This document shows positions 1-9,017 of a DNA stretch of 64,000 bases, in pieces. The notes beneath the pieces are model-generated. The model searched no databases, was not told the origin of the DNA, and saw only the letters and a program-made list of their open reading frames with translations. The translations under genes and the position numbers were made by a program. How positions within the stretch are numbered: position 1 is the first letter of the stretch; each line of letters starts with the position of its first letter. Source of the stretch: Oxalobacteraceae bacterium (lineage in GTDB: Bacteria; Pseudomonadota; Gammaproteobacteria; Burkholderiales; Burkholderiaceae_D); the NCBI GenBank assembly GCA_947448025.1, contig CANFLV010000010.1:62001-126000 (forward strand), read 5' to 3'.

Positions 1-1154
1 TCTTGCGAGCGAAGTTCTCCGGCAAGCCTGAGCATGTCGTCAATTACTTCTTCTTCATCGCTGAAGAAGTGCGCCAGATTATGGCTCAGCTTGGTATCGC
101 GACATTTAACGAATTGATCGGCCGTGCCGACCTGCTCGATAAATCGAAGGCGATCTCGCACTGGAAAGCCAAGGGTCTCGACTTCAGCAAAGTCTTCCAC
201 ATGCCGGAAGTCGCTGCCGACGAACCACGCTATCAAGTGCTTGAGCAAGACCATGGTCTCGAGAATGCGCTCGACCATAAACTGATTGCACAAGCGCGCG
301 CAGCCCTCGACAAGGGTGAAAAAGTCTCCTTCATTTCGCCGGTCAAGAATCGTAACCGCACCGTCGGCACAATGCTCTCGGGTGAAGTCGCGAAGCGCTA
401 CGGCCACGCTGGCTTGCCGGATGATTCGATCCATATCCAGCTGCAAGGAACGGCCGGCCAGTCGGCAGGCGCCTTCCTTGCACACGGCATCACGCTCGAC
501 CTCGTCGGCGAAGGTAATGATTACGTCGGCAAAGGTCTCTCGGGCGGGCGCATCATCGTGCGGCCGAATACCGAATTCCGTGGCTGGGCCGTGAACAACA
601 TCATCATCGGTAACACCGTGCTATACGGCGCGATTGCCGGTGAAGCCTTCTTCAATGGCGTCGCAGGTGAGCGCTTCGCCGTGCGTAATTCGGGTGCGAC
701 GACGGTCGTTGAAGGTACCGGCGACCATGGCTGCGAATACATGACCGGCGGTACCGTCGTCGTGCTCGGCGAGACCGGTCGTAATTTCGCTGCAGGCATG
801 TCCGGTGGCGTAGCCTATGTGTATGACCCGGCGGGCGATTTCGCCGGTAAATGCAATATGAGCATGGTCACGCTCGAAGCGGTCACCAGCACCGCGGAGC
901 AGGAAGCGCACATGCCGCAGTCGGCATGGCATAGCCAGCTGCGCGGCGGTGATGCACAGACGGATGAAGCGATCCTGAAAGGCTTGATCGAGCGTCACTT
1001 CAAGCATACCGGCAGCACACGTGCACGCAATCTGCTCGATGACTGGGCAACGTCGCGGGCCAAGTTCGTCAAGGTCTTCCCGACCGAATACAAGCGCGCC
1101 CTCGGCGAGATGTATGCGGCGAAATTGGCCAAGGCTGAAACAGTCGCTGCCTGA
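1..1154 (+). CDS. gltB: Glutamate synthase (NADPH) large subunit, C-terminal part
   Basis: This is the 3' end of the large subunit of glutamate synthase, which makes two glutamates from glutamine and 2-oxoglutarate. The reading frame is open to the left edge, so the gene is cut by the window and about 383 residues are visible. They contain the end of the FMN-binding synthase domain and the glycine-rich GXGXG beta-helix domain, with repeated turns such as [25 protein letters not shown] and [21 protein letters not shown]. The small-subunit gene gltD starts 34 bases downstream, as expected for a gltBD operon. The identification is secure; the true start and the amidotransferase domain lie outside the window. 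Confidence 0.97.
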   Translation, partial: LRAKFSGKPEHVVNYFFFIAEEVRQIMAQLGIATFNELIGRADLLDKSKAISHWKAKGLDFSKVFHMPEVAADEPRYQVLEQDHGLENALDHKLIAQARAALDKGEKVSFISPVKNRNRTVGTMLSGEVAKRYGHAGLPDDSIHIQLQGTAGQSAGAFLAHGITLDLVGEGNDYVGKGLSGGRIIVRPNTEFRGWAVNNIIIGNTVLYGAIAGEAFFNGVAGERFAVRNSGATTVVEGTGDHGCEYMTGGTVVVLGETGRNFAAGMSGGVAYVYDPAGDFAGKCNMSMVTLEAVTSTAEQEAHMPQSAWHSQLRGGDAQTDEAILKGLIERHFKHTGSTRARNLLDDWATSRAKFVKVFPTEYKRALGEMYAAKLAKAETVAA

Positions 1155-1188
1155 AGCAGGCACCAGTACAAATAATTAAAGGAATGTA

Positions 1189-2652
1189 ATGGGCAAAATT
1201 ACCGGATTTATGGAGTTCCAGCGACTGCAGGAAGCCAGCGAAGCGCCGCAAGCGCGCAAGAAGCATTACAAGGAATTCATCGTCCATTTGAGCGATGAAC
1301 ATGCCAAGGTACAGGGCGCGCGCTGCATGGATTGCGGCATCCCGTTCTGTAACAGCGGCTGCCCGGTAAACAACATCATCCCTGACTGGAATGACCTCGT
1401 GTATCGCGGCAATTATCGCGAAGCGCTCGATACGCTGCATTCGACGAATAACTTCCCCGAGTTCACCGGCCGTATCTGTCCTGCGCCTTGCGAAGCGGCT
1501 TGTACGCTCGGCATCAATGAGCTGCCGGTCGGGATCAAGTCGATCGAGCATTTCATCATCGACAAGGGCTGGGAAAACGGCTGGGTCGTACCACAGCCAG
1601 CCACGCACAAGACCGGCAAGAAAATTGCCATCGTCGGCTCCGGTCCTGCCGGCCTGGCGGCGGCGCAGCAGCTGGCGCGGGTTGGCCATGATGTGACCGT
1701 GTTTGAAAAGAGCGATCGCGTCGGTGGCTTGCTGCGTTATGGTATTCCTGACTTCAAGATGGAAAAGAATCACATCGACTTGCGCGTCGAGCAAATGCAG
1801 GCCGAAGGCGTGACCTTCCGCACCAGCGTTTTCGTCGGCAAGGATTTCCCTGCCAGCGTCAATAACTGGGCAAAAGAAACGATTTCACCGGCCCAGCTCG
1901 ACAAGGATTTCGACGCCGTCATCATCGCCGGTGGCGCTGAAGTGCCGCGCGATTTGCCGGTGCCTGGCCGTGAATTGAAGGGCGTGCATTACGCCATGGA
2001 CTTCCTGCCTTGGCAAAACAAGGTCGTTGCCGGCGACAAGGTCAAGGCGCAGCTGATGGCCACGGGCAAGCATGTCGTCGTCATCGGCGGTGGTGACACC
2101 GGTTCCGATTGCGTCGGTACCTCGAACCGTCATGGCGCGGCTTCAGTCGCCCAATTCGAATTGATGCCACAGCCACCGGAAGCGGAAGACAAACCGCTGG
2201 TCTGGCCTTACTGGCCGACCAAGCTGCGCACTTCGTCTTCGCATGAAGAAGGTTGCGAGCGTGACTGGGCAGTGGCGACCAAGCGTCTCGAAGGCAAGGA
2301 TGGCAAAGTCGAGAAGTTGATCGCCGCACGCGTGGAATGGAAAGACGGCAAGATGCAGGAAGTGCCAAACTCGGAATTCGAAATGAAAGCCGATCTGGTC
2401 TTGCTGGCCATGGGTTTCGTCTCACCTGTCGCGACCGTGCTTGATGCCTTCGGCGTTGAAAAAGACAATCGTGGCAATGCCAAGGCAACAACGGATGGCG
2501 AAGGCTGCTACCTGACTTCGGTGCCGAAGGTATTCGCTGCTGGTGACATGCGTCGCGGCCAGTCGCTGGTCGTCTGGGCGATTCGCGAAGGCCGTCAGTG
2601 CGCTCGCGCTGTGGATGAATTCCTGATGGGAAGTTCGCTACTGCCACGCTGA
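1189..2652 (+). CDS. gltD: Glutamate synthase (NADPH) small subunit
   Basis: This is the 487-residue small subunit of glutamate synthase, which takes electrons from NADPH through FAD and iron-sulfur clusters to the large subunit. The N-terminus carries the cysteine-rich cluster domain (Cys46, 49, 54 and 58, then Cys97, 101 and 105). An FAD-binding motif [12 protein letters not shown] follows near residue 148, and the NADPH-binding motif [12 protein letters not shown] lies further on. Length is normal for the family. The gene follows gltB closely and ends just before a strong terminator, so the two form a unit that ends here. Confidence 0.97.
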   Translation: MGKITGFMEFQRLQEASEAPQARKKHYKEFIVHLSDEHAKVQGARCMDCGIPFCNSGCPVNNIIPDWNDLVYRGNYREALDTLHSTNNFPEFTGRICPAPCEAACTLGINELPVGIKSIEHFIIDKGWENGWVVPQPATHKTGKKIAIVGSGPAGLAAAQQLARVGHDVTVFEKSDRVGGLLRYGIPDFKMEKNHIDLRVEQMQAEGVTFRTSVFVGKDFPASVNNWAKETISPAQLDKDFDAVIIAGGAEVPRDLPVPGRELKGVHYAMDFLPWQNKVVAGDKVKAQLMATGKHVVVIGGGDTGSDCVGTSNRHGAASVAQFELMPQPPEAEDKPLVWPYWPTKLRTSSSHEEGCERDWAVATKRLEGKDGKVEKLIAARVEWKDGKMQEVPNSEFEMKADLVLLAMGFVSPVATVLDAFGVEKDNRGNAKATTDGEGCYLTSVPKVFAAGDMRRGQSLVVWAIREGRQCARAVDEFLMGSSLLPR

Positions 2653-2668
2653 TCCAGCCTTGTTCGAA

Positions 2669-2703
2669 AAGCCCGGCAGATTCTTGAGTCTGCCGGGCTT
2701 TTT
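2669..2703 (+). terminator. Rho-independent terminator after gltBD
   Basis: A perfect 12-bp stem (AAGCCCGGCAGA at 2669-2680 with TCTGCCGGGCTT at 2689-2700) closes an 8-base loop and runs into five T residues. It sits 16 bases after the gltD stop codon and separates gltBD from the mla operon. Confidence 0.92.
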
Positions 2704-2899
2704 AACATTGGGCGAGACTTTTCAAAGCGGGTTTGCTGCATCTGCACAAGCACTTTGATAGAATGCTGTAACATTACTGACCCGGCAGTCATTTTCGCCC
2801 AGATATTTAAGTGTTGTTTTTAAGTCATCCCGCGCTTACCAGTCGAATGATCCATGTGGTCTACAATACAATTTCGTCTTTGCAATAAAGAATCCCTCA

Positions 2900-3703
2900 G
2901 TGTCCGAGCTCGTTGAAATCCGCGATTGTCACTTCAGTTATGGAGCGCGCCCGATCTTATCGGGGCTCCGGATGGACTTCCCGCGCGGTAAAGTTATCGC
3001 CGTCATGGGCGGTTCCGGCTCGGGCAAAACCACGATCTTGCGCCTGATCGGTGGTCAGTTACAGCCGCAATCCGGCAGCGTCAAGGTCGACGGCCAGATC
3101 GTGCATAGTCTCGATGCTACCGCCTTGTACAAGCTGCGCCGGAAAATGGGCATGTTGTTCCAGCATGGCGCGCTGTTCACGGATTTGTCGGTGTTCGACA
3201 ATGTCGCTTTCCCCTTGCGTGAAAATACCGATTTGCCAGAGACGCTGATACGCGATCTGGTGCTGTTGAAATTGCATGCGGTCGGATTACGCAATGCCGC
3301 CAGCCTGAAGCCGGCCGAAATTTCCGGCGGCATGGCGCGACGCGTCGCACTTGCGCGCGCGATGGCGCTGGACCCGCAAATCATGATGTATGACGAACCC
3401 TTCGCCGGTCTCGACCCGATTTCGATGGGCGTGGTCGCGAACCTGATTCGCAAGCTCAATGATGCGCTCGGCTCGACCTCGATACTGGTGTCGCATGATG
3501 TGCATGAATCCTTTGCCATTGCCGATTATGTGTATTTCCTGTCGCGGGGCGAAATCGTCGCGCAGGGGACACCGGCAGAAATGCTCGTGTCGACCGATCC
3601 CTACGTGAAGCAATTCGTGCATGCCGAGCCGGATGGGCCGGTGCCGTTTCATTATCCCGGCACATCGCTGGCATATGACCTCGGTCTGGAAGGTCGGCCA
3701 TGA
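2900..3703 (+). CDS. mlaF: Phospholipid ABC transporter ATP-binding protein MlaF
   Basis: This is the ATPase of the MlaFEDB inner-membrane complex, which moves phospholipids between the inner and outer membranes to maintain outer-membrane asymmetry. The 267-residue protein has a Walker A motif GGSGSGKT (residues 37-44), the ABC signature ISGGMARR (141-148) and Walker B IMMYDEP (161-167). The start codon is GTG, consistent with the first residues MSELVEIRDC. Its stop overlaps the start of mlaE in an ATGA arrangement, which implies translational coupling. The order F-E-D-A-C-B downstream confirms the assignment. Confidence 0.95.
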   Translation: MSELVEIRDCHFSYGARPILSGLRMDFPRGKVIAVMGGSGSGKTTILRLIGGQLQPQSGSVKVDGQIVHSLDATALYKLRRKMGMLFQHGALFTDLSVFDNVAFPLRENTDLPETLIRDLVLLKLHAVGLRNAASLKPAEISGGMARRVALARAMALDPQIMMYDEPFAGLDPISMGVVANLIRKLNDALGSTSILVSHDVHESFAIADYVYFLSRGEIVAQGTPAEMLVSTDPYVKQFVHAEPDGPVPFHYPGTSLAYDLGLEGRP

Positions 3704-4476
3704 ACCCGATCACGGCCCTCGGCGCGACGATACGCGAGACCATCGATAACGTTGGCTATGCAACGCGGCTGTTTTTTTCCGTCCTGCGCGCGTCACCGGG
3801 TTTATTGCGCCGTCCGCGCCTGATTACGGACCAGATCCATTTCATTGGTAATTATTCGCTCGTCATCATTGCCGTATCAGGACTGTTCGTTGGCTTCGTG
3901 CTCGGCTTGCAGGGCTATTACACCCTGAATAAATACGGCTCCGAGCAGGCGCTGGGTTTGCTCGTGGCCTTGTCGCTGACGCGTGAGCTCGGCCCTGTCG
4001 TGACGGCCTTGCTGTTTGCCGGTCGTGCCGGGACTTCGCTGACAGCCGAGATCGGCTTGATGAAAGCCGGCGAACAATTGGCCGCCATGGAAATGATGGC
4101 GGTCGATCCGATACAGCGCGTGATCGCGCCGCGTTTCTGGGCTGGCGTCGTCGCCATGCCGGTCTTGGCCGCGATTTTCAGCGCTGTGGGCGTGATTGGC
4201 GGCTATCTGGTCGGTGTGCAAATGATTGGCGTCGATGAAGGTGCGTTCTGGTCGCAAATGCAGGGCGGCGTCGATGTCTGGAAGGACATTGCCAACGGCA
4301 TGATCAAGAGTGTCGTGTTTGGATTCGCCGTGACGTTTATTGCGCTGTTGCAGGGATTTGAAGCGCAGCCGACACCGGAAGGCGTCGCTCGTGCGACCAC
4401 GCGTACCGTGGTGATTGCCTCGCTGACGGTGCTGGCGCTGGACTTCGTGCTGACCGCCTTGATGTTTAATACCTAA
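3700..4476 (+). CDS. mlaE: Phospholipid ABC transporter permease MlaE
   Basis: This is the permease of the Mla phospholipid transport complex. It has 258 residues and several hydrophobic segments typical of the MlaE/YrbE family, with the conserved region around ELGPVVTALLFAGRAGTSLTAEIG that couples to the ATPase. The start overlaps the mlaF stop codon by four bases. mlaD follows after 58 bases. Length and motif agree with the family, so the call is firm. Confidence 0.95.
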   Translation: MNPITALGATIRETIDNVGYATRLFFSVLRASPGLLRRPRLITDQIHFIGNYSLVIIAVSGLFVGFVLGLQGYYTLNKYGSEQALGLLVALSLTRELGPVVTALLFAGRAGTSLTAEIGLMKAGEQLAAMEMMAVDPIQRVIAPRFWAGVVAMPVLAAIFSAVGVIGGYLVGVQMIGVDEGAFWSQMQGGVDVWKDIANGMIKSVVFGFAVTFIALLQGFEAQPTPEGVARATTRTVVIASLTVLALDFVLTALMFNT

Positions 4477-4534
4477 ATTTTCTGATTCGCCATGTTTGCC
4501 GCCTGCGCGGCAAGCGTCATGAAAGAGTTTAACC

Positions 4535-5008
4535 ATGCAACGTAAATCTATCGACTTCTGGGTCGGACTATTCGTCCTGCTGGGTGCCGGCGCTTTGTTC
4601 TTCCTGGCTTTGAAAGCCGGGAACATGAGCGCAATGTCCTTCGACAAAACCTATGCCGTCACCACGAAGTTCGATAATATCGGCGGCCTCAAACCGCGCG
4701 CGCCAGTCAAGAGTGCTGGCGTTGTGGTAGGCCGCGTGGGCGAGATCAAATTCGACGACAAGAGTTTCCAGGCCGTCGTGACACTCGATCTGGAAAGCCG
4801 TTACAAATTTCCGAAAGACAGTTCTGCCAAAATCCTGACCTCGGGCTTGTTGGGTGAACAATATATCGGACTCGAACCGGGTGGCGACACGAATAATCTT
4901 GCAACAGGCGACAAAATAAAAATGACGCAATCTGCAGTAGTGCTGGAGAATCTGATTAGCCAGTTCTTGTTCAGCAAGGCGGCCGACGGAAAGGACAGCA
5001 CCAAATGA
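4535..5008 (+). CDS. mlaD: MCE-domain phospholipid-binding protein MlaD
   Basis: This is a single-pass membrane protein with one MCE domain that forms the hexameric periplasmic ring on the MlaFEB complex. The 157-residue protein has an N-terminal membrane anchor (about residues 8-26, FWVGLFVLLGAGALFFLALK) followed by the MCE core, including KPRAPVKSAGVVVGRV and GLLGEQYIGLEPGG. The stop overlaps the start of the next gene (ATGATG), so mlaA is probably translationally coupled to it. Confidence 0.94.
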   Translation: MQRKSIDFWVGLFVLLGAGALFFLALKAGNMSAMSFDKTYAVTTKFDNIGGLKPRAPVKSAGVVVGRVGEIKFDDKSFQAVVTLDLESRYKFPKDSSAKILTSGLLGEQYIGLEPGGDTNNLATGDKIKMTQSAVVLENLISQFLFSKAADGKDSTK

Positions 5009-5844
5009 TGAAAACATTAATAAAGCGCAGCGGCATGGCGCTGCTGGCCATCGCACTGGTCGGCTGTGCCGCGAACCCGACGCGCAATCCGCGTGATCCG
5101 ATGGAGTCCTTCAACCGGGCGATGTTCACCTTTAACGACGCCGTTGATGAAGCGGCGCTGAAGCCGGCCGCGGAAGCTTACCAGCGCACCTTGCCGGAAT
5201 TCGTGCAATCTGGCGTGGGCAACTTCTTCGGTAATCTCGGCGACATCTGGACCGCGGTCAATAATCTCTTGCAAGGCAAAGGGGCCGACGGCACTTCCGA
5301 CATCATGCGTGTGGCGATCAATTCCACGTTTGGTCTGGGTGGTTTTATCGATATCGCTTCCAGCGCCGGCTTGTCCAAGCATAAGGAAGATCTCGGCCAG
5401 ACGCTCGGCAAATGGGGCGTGGGCGCCGGTCCATATATCGTCATTCCCCTGCTCGGTCCGTCGACACTGCGCGATACGCTCGCCTTGCCGCTCGACTGGA
5501 AAGGCGACCTGTGGCGCTACAAGGATCCTGTGAGCGCGCGCTATGCAGGCTCCGCCGTGCGCGTGGTCGGCCAACGCGCCAATGTGCTCGATGCTTCGAA
5601 CCTGATCGAAGAAGCCGCGCTGGACCGTTATGAATTTGTCCGTGACGCCTACCTGCAGCGCCGGCAAAACACGATTGATGATGGCGATACCCGCAAGAGC
5701 ATGCGCTTTGATGAAAACGGCCGGATCCAGACCAATGGCGTCGACGACGACGTGGCGAACGGATCGGGTTCGGAACCGTTCTATCAGTCACTGGTCAATC
5801 GGGTAAAGTCGGTCGTCGCGGAGCCGGCAGCGGAAAAGCGCTGA
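5005..5844 (+). CDS. mlaA: Outer-membrane phospholipid-extracting lipoprotein MlaA (VacJ)
   Basis: This lipoprotein removes misplaced phospholipids from the outer leaflet of the outer membrane and passes them to MlaC. The 279-residue product begins with a lipoprotein signal peptide ending in the lipobox LVGC (Cys22 from the first ATG). It then shows the family core DPMESFNRAMFTFND and the conserved stretch around GKWGVGAGPYIVIPLLGPS. Two adjacent ATG codons could serve as start. In E. coli this gene is unlinked to the rest of mla; here it sits between mlaD and mlaC. The C-terminal 60 residues are low-complexity and polar, as in many VacJ proteins. Confidence 0.95.
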   Translation: MMKTLIKRSGMALLAIALVGCAANPTRNPRDPMESFNRAMFTFNDAVDEAALKPAAEAYQRTLPEFVQSGVGNFFGNLGDIWTAVNNLLQGKGADGTSDIMRVAINSTFGLGGFIDIASSAGLSKHKEDLGQTLGKWGVGAGPYIVIPLLGPSTLRDTLALPLDWKGDLWRYKDPVSARYAGSAVRVVGQRANVLDASNLIEEAALDRYEFVRDAYLQRRQNTIDDGDTRKSMRFDENGRIQTNGVDDDVANGSGSEPFYQSLVNRVKSVVAEPAAEKR

Positions 5845-5946
5845 GCCGTGACCGGCAGAGACGTTTGTTTTTAGCGCCTGTCATCCGCATCGCCCGCAAA
5901 ACAGTTATTGAGAGCATTAGACTCACAACGTAATACTCAACAAAAT

Positions 5947-6597
5947 ATGAAACCCATGAAATTATTCAATCGCCTGCTCACCATTCTGGCCACGGTCTCC
6001 CTGTTCAGCGGCGCAGCCATTGCCGCTGTCGACGAAGCGCCTGATGTGCTGGTCAAGCGCATCAGTCAGGAAGTGCTCGATGCCGCCAAGTCGGACAAGG
6101 ATATCCAGGGCGGAAACCAGAAGCGCGTACTCGAACTGGTCGAAGTCAAGGTCCTGCCGTATGTGAATTTCCAGCACATGACCTCGCTGGCCGCCGGTCG
6201 GTTCTGGCGTGAAGCCACACCCGAGCAGCAAAAGTCGCTCACCAATGAATTCCGTGCACTGCTGGTCTATACGTATTCCGGCGCGATTTCGCAAATCCGC
6301 GATCAAAAGCTTGAATTCAAGCCGATGACCGGTGACCTGGCTGACAATGATGTCGTCGTGCGTTCGCAAGTCACGCGCGCTGGCGGCGAGCCGATCCAGC
6401 TCAATTATCGTCTCGAAAAATTGCCGGTCGGCTGGCGCATTTACGACGTCAATGTACTCGGTGCCTGGCTCGTTGAAACCTACAAGGGTAACTTCGCTGC
6501 AGAAATCGGCCGCGGCGGCATCGACGGGCTGATCAAGACCCTGTCGGACAAGAATAAGCAGCTGGCAGCAAAATCGCTGCGTAACGCGGCTAAATAA
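5947..6597 (+). CDS. mlaC: Periplasmic phospholipid carrier MlaC
   Basis: This is the soluble periplasmic protein that carries phospholipid between MlaA and the MlaFEDB complex. The frame is open further upstream, but the start chosen here (or the ATG three codons later) places a normal signal peptide, LLTILATVSLFSGAAIAA, at the N-terminus; the upstream residues would not. The mature part has the Tgt2/MlaC hallmarks PDVLVKRISQEVLDAAK, the FQHMTSLAAGRFWR region and the C-terminal NVLGAWLVETYKGNFAAEI. It is 102 bases downstream of mlaA and 12 bases before mlaB. Confidence 0.93.
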   Translation: MKPMKLFNRLLTILATVSLFSGAAIAAVDEAPDVLVKRISQEVLDAAKSDKDIQGGNQKRVLELVEVKVLPYVNFQHMTSLAAGRFWREATPEQQKSLTNEFRALLVYTYSGAISQIRDQKLEFKPMTGDLADNDVVVRSQVTRAGGEPIQLNYRLEKLPVGWRIYDVNVLGAWLVETYKGNFAAEIGRGGIDGLIKTLSDKNKQLAAKSLRNAAK

Positions 6598-6609
6598 GCC
6601 AGGACCATC

Positions 6610-6891
6610 ATGTACCAGGCGGCACAGACGATCACGATGACGACGGCCAAGGCGGCGCTCGACGCCGGCCTGAAGGCCATCGCCGAGGGCCAGAACGAAT
6701 TCGACCTCGCGCAATTGACCGAGCTTGACTCGGCGGCGGTAGCGACGCTGCTGATATGGCAGCGGTCTGCTGCCGAGCTTGGCCGCAGCCTGGTGTTTCA
6801 TCATCTCCCGCAAAATCTGCAAACGCTCGCGAAACTCTATGGCGCAGATGCATTACTGGCCTCGGCGCATCCTGCGCATCGACATCCCTAG
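6610..6891 (+). CDS. mlaB: STAS-domain protein MlaB
   Basis: This is a small (93-residue) cytoplasmic STAS-domain protein, the regulatory subunit that binds MlaF and stabilises the transporter. The sequence carries the STAS pattern TELDSAAVATLLIWQRSA, which corresponds to the anti-sigma-factor-antagonist loop around a conserved serine. It is the last gene of the mla operon, starting 12 bases after mlaC. A function outside Mla is unlikely given the context. Confidence 0.88.
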   Translation: MYQAAQTITMTTAKAALDAGLKAIAEGQNEFDLAQLTELDSAAVATLLIWQRSAAELGRSLVFHHLPQNLQTLAKLYGADALLASAHPAHRHP

Positions 6892-6982
6892 TAGTCCATT
6901 CGCAGCGCCCGCTGTTCCGGTATTTGCAACGGAAATCCCCTATAATCAAGTCCTTTTGCCAGCGTAACAGGCTGTCTGTTCT

Positions 6983-7012
6983 CATTCATGGCCATTCGTG
7001 GCTATTCGTGAC
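6983..7012 (+). repeat. Three tandem imperfect 10-bp repeats
   Basis: The units CATTCATGGC, CATTCGTGGC and TATTCGTGAC lie head to tail in the 179-base gap before the ABC exporter pair. They could be binding sites for a regulator or simple duplication. A TATAAT hexamer at 6941-6946 lies upstream but has no well-spaced -35 partner. Confidence 0.5.
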
Positions 7013-7070
7013 ATATCGGGTAGATCGCTGGCGCGATGCATCGCCCACCTCCTAAAAGAATCCAGTCAAG

Positions 7071-7982
7071 ATGGCCGCCATCCAGATTTCCAATGTCGAA
7101 AAACGTTACCAGTCGCTGCAAGCGCTGGGTGGCGTCTCGCTCTCCATCGAAGAGGGTGAATTTTTCGGCTTGCTCGGCCCGAACGGCGCCGGAAAAACCA
7201 CGCTGATCTCGATCATCTCCGGCCTTAGCCGCGCCGATGCCGGTAATGTCACGATCCACGGCCATGATGTCGTCAGCGATTACCGCGAAGCGCGTCGCCG
7301 TCTGGGCGTCGTGCCGCAAGAGCTCGTGTTCGATCCGTTTTTTACGGTGCGCGAAACGCTGCGCATGCAGTCCGGCTATTACGGCCTGAAAAACAATGAC
7401 AAATGGATCGATGAGGTCATGCATCACCTCGACCTGACGAACAAGGCGGACGCGAATACGCGCACACTCTCGGGCGGCATGAAGCGTCGCGTGCTGGTCG
7501 CGCAAGCTCTGGTGCACAAGCCGCCGGTCATCGTGCTTGATGAGCCTACTGCCGGCGTGGATGTCGAATTGCGCCAGACGTTATGGAAATTCATTTCGCG
7601 TCTGAATAAGGAAGGCCATACGATCGTGCTGACCACGCATTATCTGGAAGAAGCGCAGGCGCTGTGCAATCGCGTCGCCATGCTCAAAGCCGGCAAGGTC
7701 GTCGCCCTCGATTCGATGGCGGCGCTGATCAAGCGCATCTCTGGTTCGCAGCTCGTGGTGACGCTGGCCAGCGGCAAATTGCCTGAGGTACTGAGGCCTC
7801 TGGTTTCGCATCCGGCCGAACTCGCGGGCGGCAATGTCTTCACCATGCGCGTCAATGATTACCAGGAAGTCGAACCGATACTGGCGGCATTGCGCACTGG
7901 CGGCGCTGTCATCGAAGACATGCATTTGCAGCAGGCGGACCTGGAAGATGTCTTCATCCAGATTATGGGAGAAGAGCAATGA
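7071..7982 (+). CDS. ABC-2 type exporter, ATP-binding subunit (YadG-like)
   Basis: This is the ATPase of a two-component ABC-2 exporter of unknown substrate. The 303-residue protein has a Walker A motif GPNGAGKTT near residue 37, signature LSGGMKRRVLVAQAL and Walker B PVIVLDEPTAGVD, and the C-terminal extension typical of the YadG/CcmA/DrrA group. It overlaps its permease partner by four bases (ATGA). In many betaproteobacteria this pair stands between the mla genes and ibaG-murA, which suggests an envelope function, but that is inferred from location only. Confidence 0.9.
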   Translation: MAAIQISNVEKRYQSLQALGGVSLSIEEGEFFGLLGPNGAGKTTLISIISGLSRADAGNVTIHGHDVVSDYREARRRLGVVPQELVFDPFFTVRETLRMQSGYYGLKNNDKWIDEVMHHLDLTNKADANTRTLSGGMKRRVLVAQALVHKPPVIVLDEPTAGVDVELRQTLWKFISRLNKEGHTIVLTTHYLEEAQALCNRVAMLKAGKVVALDSMAALIKRISGSQLVVTLASGKLPEVLRPLVSHPAELAGGNVFTMRVNDYQEVEPILAALRTGGAVIEDMHLQQADLEDVFIQIMGEEQ

Positions 7983-8734
7983 TCGGCTTTCAAACACTGT
8001 TCTACAAAGAGATCCTGCGCTTCTGGAAAGTCGCGACACAGACTATCACTGCGCCGATCATGACAGCCATGCTGTATCTCTTGATCTTCGGCCATGTGCT
8101 CGAAGACCATGTGCAGGTCTATCCGGGCGTGGGCTACACCTCGTTCCTGATTCCGGGTCTGGTGATGATGAGCGTGCTGCAGAATTCCTTTGCCAATACC
8201 TCATCCTCGCTGATCCAGTCGAAGATCACTGGTAACCTCGTGTTCATCCTGCTACCACCGTTGTCGCACTGGGAAATTTTCAGCGCCTATGTGCTGGCTG
8301 CTGTTGCGCGCGGTCTCGCGGTCGGCACGGGTGTTTTCGTGGTGACGGCCTGGTTCGGGCATGTCTCTTTCGTGGCGCCCCTGTGGAGCCTGATGTTCGC
8401 ACTGCTCGGCGCCGGCATGCTGGCGACAATGGGACTGATCGCCGGCATCTGGGCGGAAAAATTTGACCAGCTCGCCGCGTTCCAGAATTTCCTGATCATG
8501 CCGGCGACCTTTCTGGCGGGCGTGTTCTATTCGATTCATTCCCTGCCGCCGTTCTGGCAGACGGTCTCGCACTTCAACCCGTTTTTTTATATGATTGATG
8601 GCTTCCGCTACGGCTTTTTTGGCAAGTCTGACATCGATCCCGCTACCAGCCTGACCATCGTCGCCGTGTTCTTCGCGCTGCTGGCCGGACTGGCCGTGCA
8701 GATGCTCAAACGCGGTTACAAGCTGCGTCACTGA
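7979..8734 (+). CDS. ABC-2 type exporter, permease subunit (YadH-like)
   Basis: This is a 251-residue polytopic membrane protein of the ABC-2 permease family, partner of the preceding ATPase. About six hydrophobic segments are visible, with the family motif PATFLAGVFYSIHSLPPFWQ followed by NPFFYMIDGFRYGFFG. It starts within the stop of the ATPase gene, implying coupled translation and a 1:1 complex. The substrate cannot be deduced. Confidence 0.9.
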   Translation: MIGFQTLFYKEILRFWKVATQTITAPIMTAMLYLLIFGHVLEDHVQVYPGVGYTSFLIPGLVMMSVLQNSFANTSSSLIQSKITGNLVFILLPPLSHWEIFSAYVLAAVARGLAVGTGVFVVTAWFGHVSFVAPLWSLMFALLGAGMLATMGLIAGIWAEKFDQLAAFQNFLIMPATFLAGVFYSIHSLPPFWQTVSHFNPFFYMIDGFRYGFFGKSDIDPATSLTIVAVFFALLAGLAVQMLKRGYKLRH

Positions 8735-8763
8735 GATTGTCCCTATTTTTAAAAGGTATCGTC

Positions 8764-9000
8764 GTGTTTCCTACACCTGAATTAGTCAAAGAATATATTG
8801 CCGCCGGCCTCGAATGCACGCATCTCGAAGTCGAGGGCGACGGCCAGCATTTCAATGCGGTTATCGTCTCGCCGGCCTTTGAAGGCAAACGCCTGATCCA
8901 GCGTCATCAGATCGTCTACGCCGCACTCGGCGATCGCATGCGCGAAGAAATTCACGCGCTGTCGATGAAGACACAAACGCCGCAGGAATTCAATCAATAA
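8764..9000 (+). CDS. ibaG: BolA-family iron-sulfur assembly factor IbaG
   Basis: This is a 78-residue BolA-like protein that works with monothiol glutaredoxins such as Grx4 in iron-sulfur cluster handling. I chose the GTG start preceded by AAGG at the right distance; a TTG nine codons earlier is open but would add non-homologous residues. The BolA core is visible: [18 protein letters not shown] and [13 protein letters not shown], with the conserved histidine of the HQ motif. It lies 17 bases before murA, the same pairing as in E. coli. A grxD gene is present elsewhere in this window. Confidence 0.9.
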   Translation: MFPTPELVKEYIAAGLECTHLEVEGDGQHFNAVIVSPAFEGKRLIQRHQIVYAALGDRMREEIHALSMKTQTPQEFNQ

Positions 9001-9017
9001 GCACGGACGCGAATGTC

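Noticed and set aside
6924-6946. TTGCAA and TATAAT before the ABC exporter as a promoter
   Set aside because: The spacing is only 11 bases, too short for a sigma-70 promoter.
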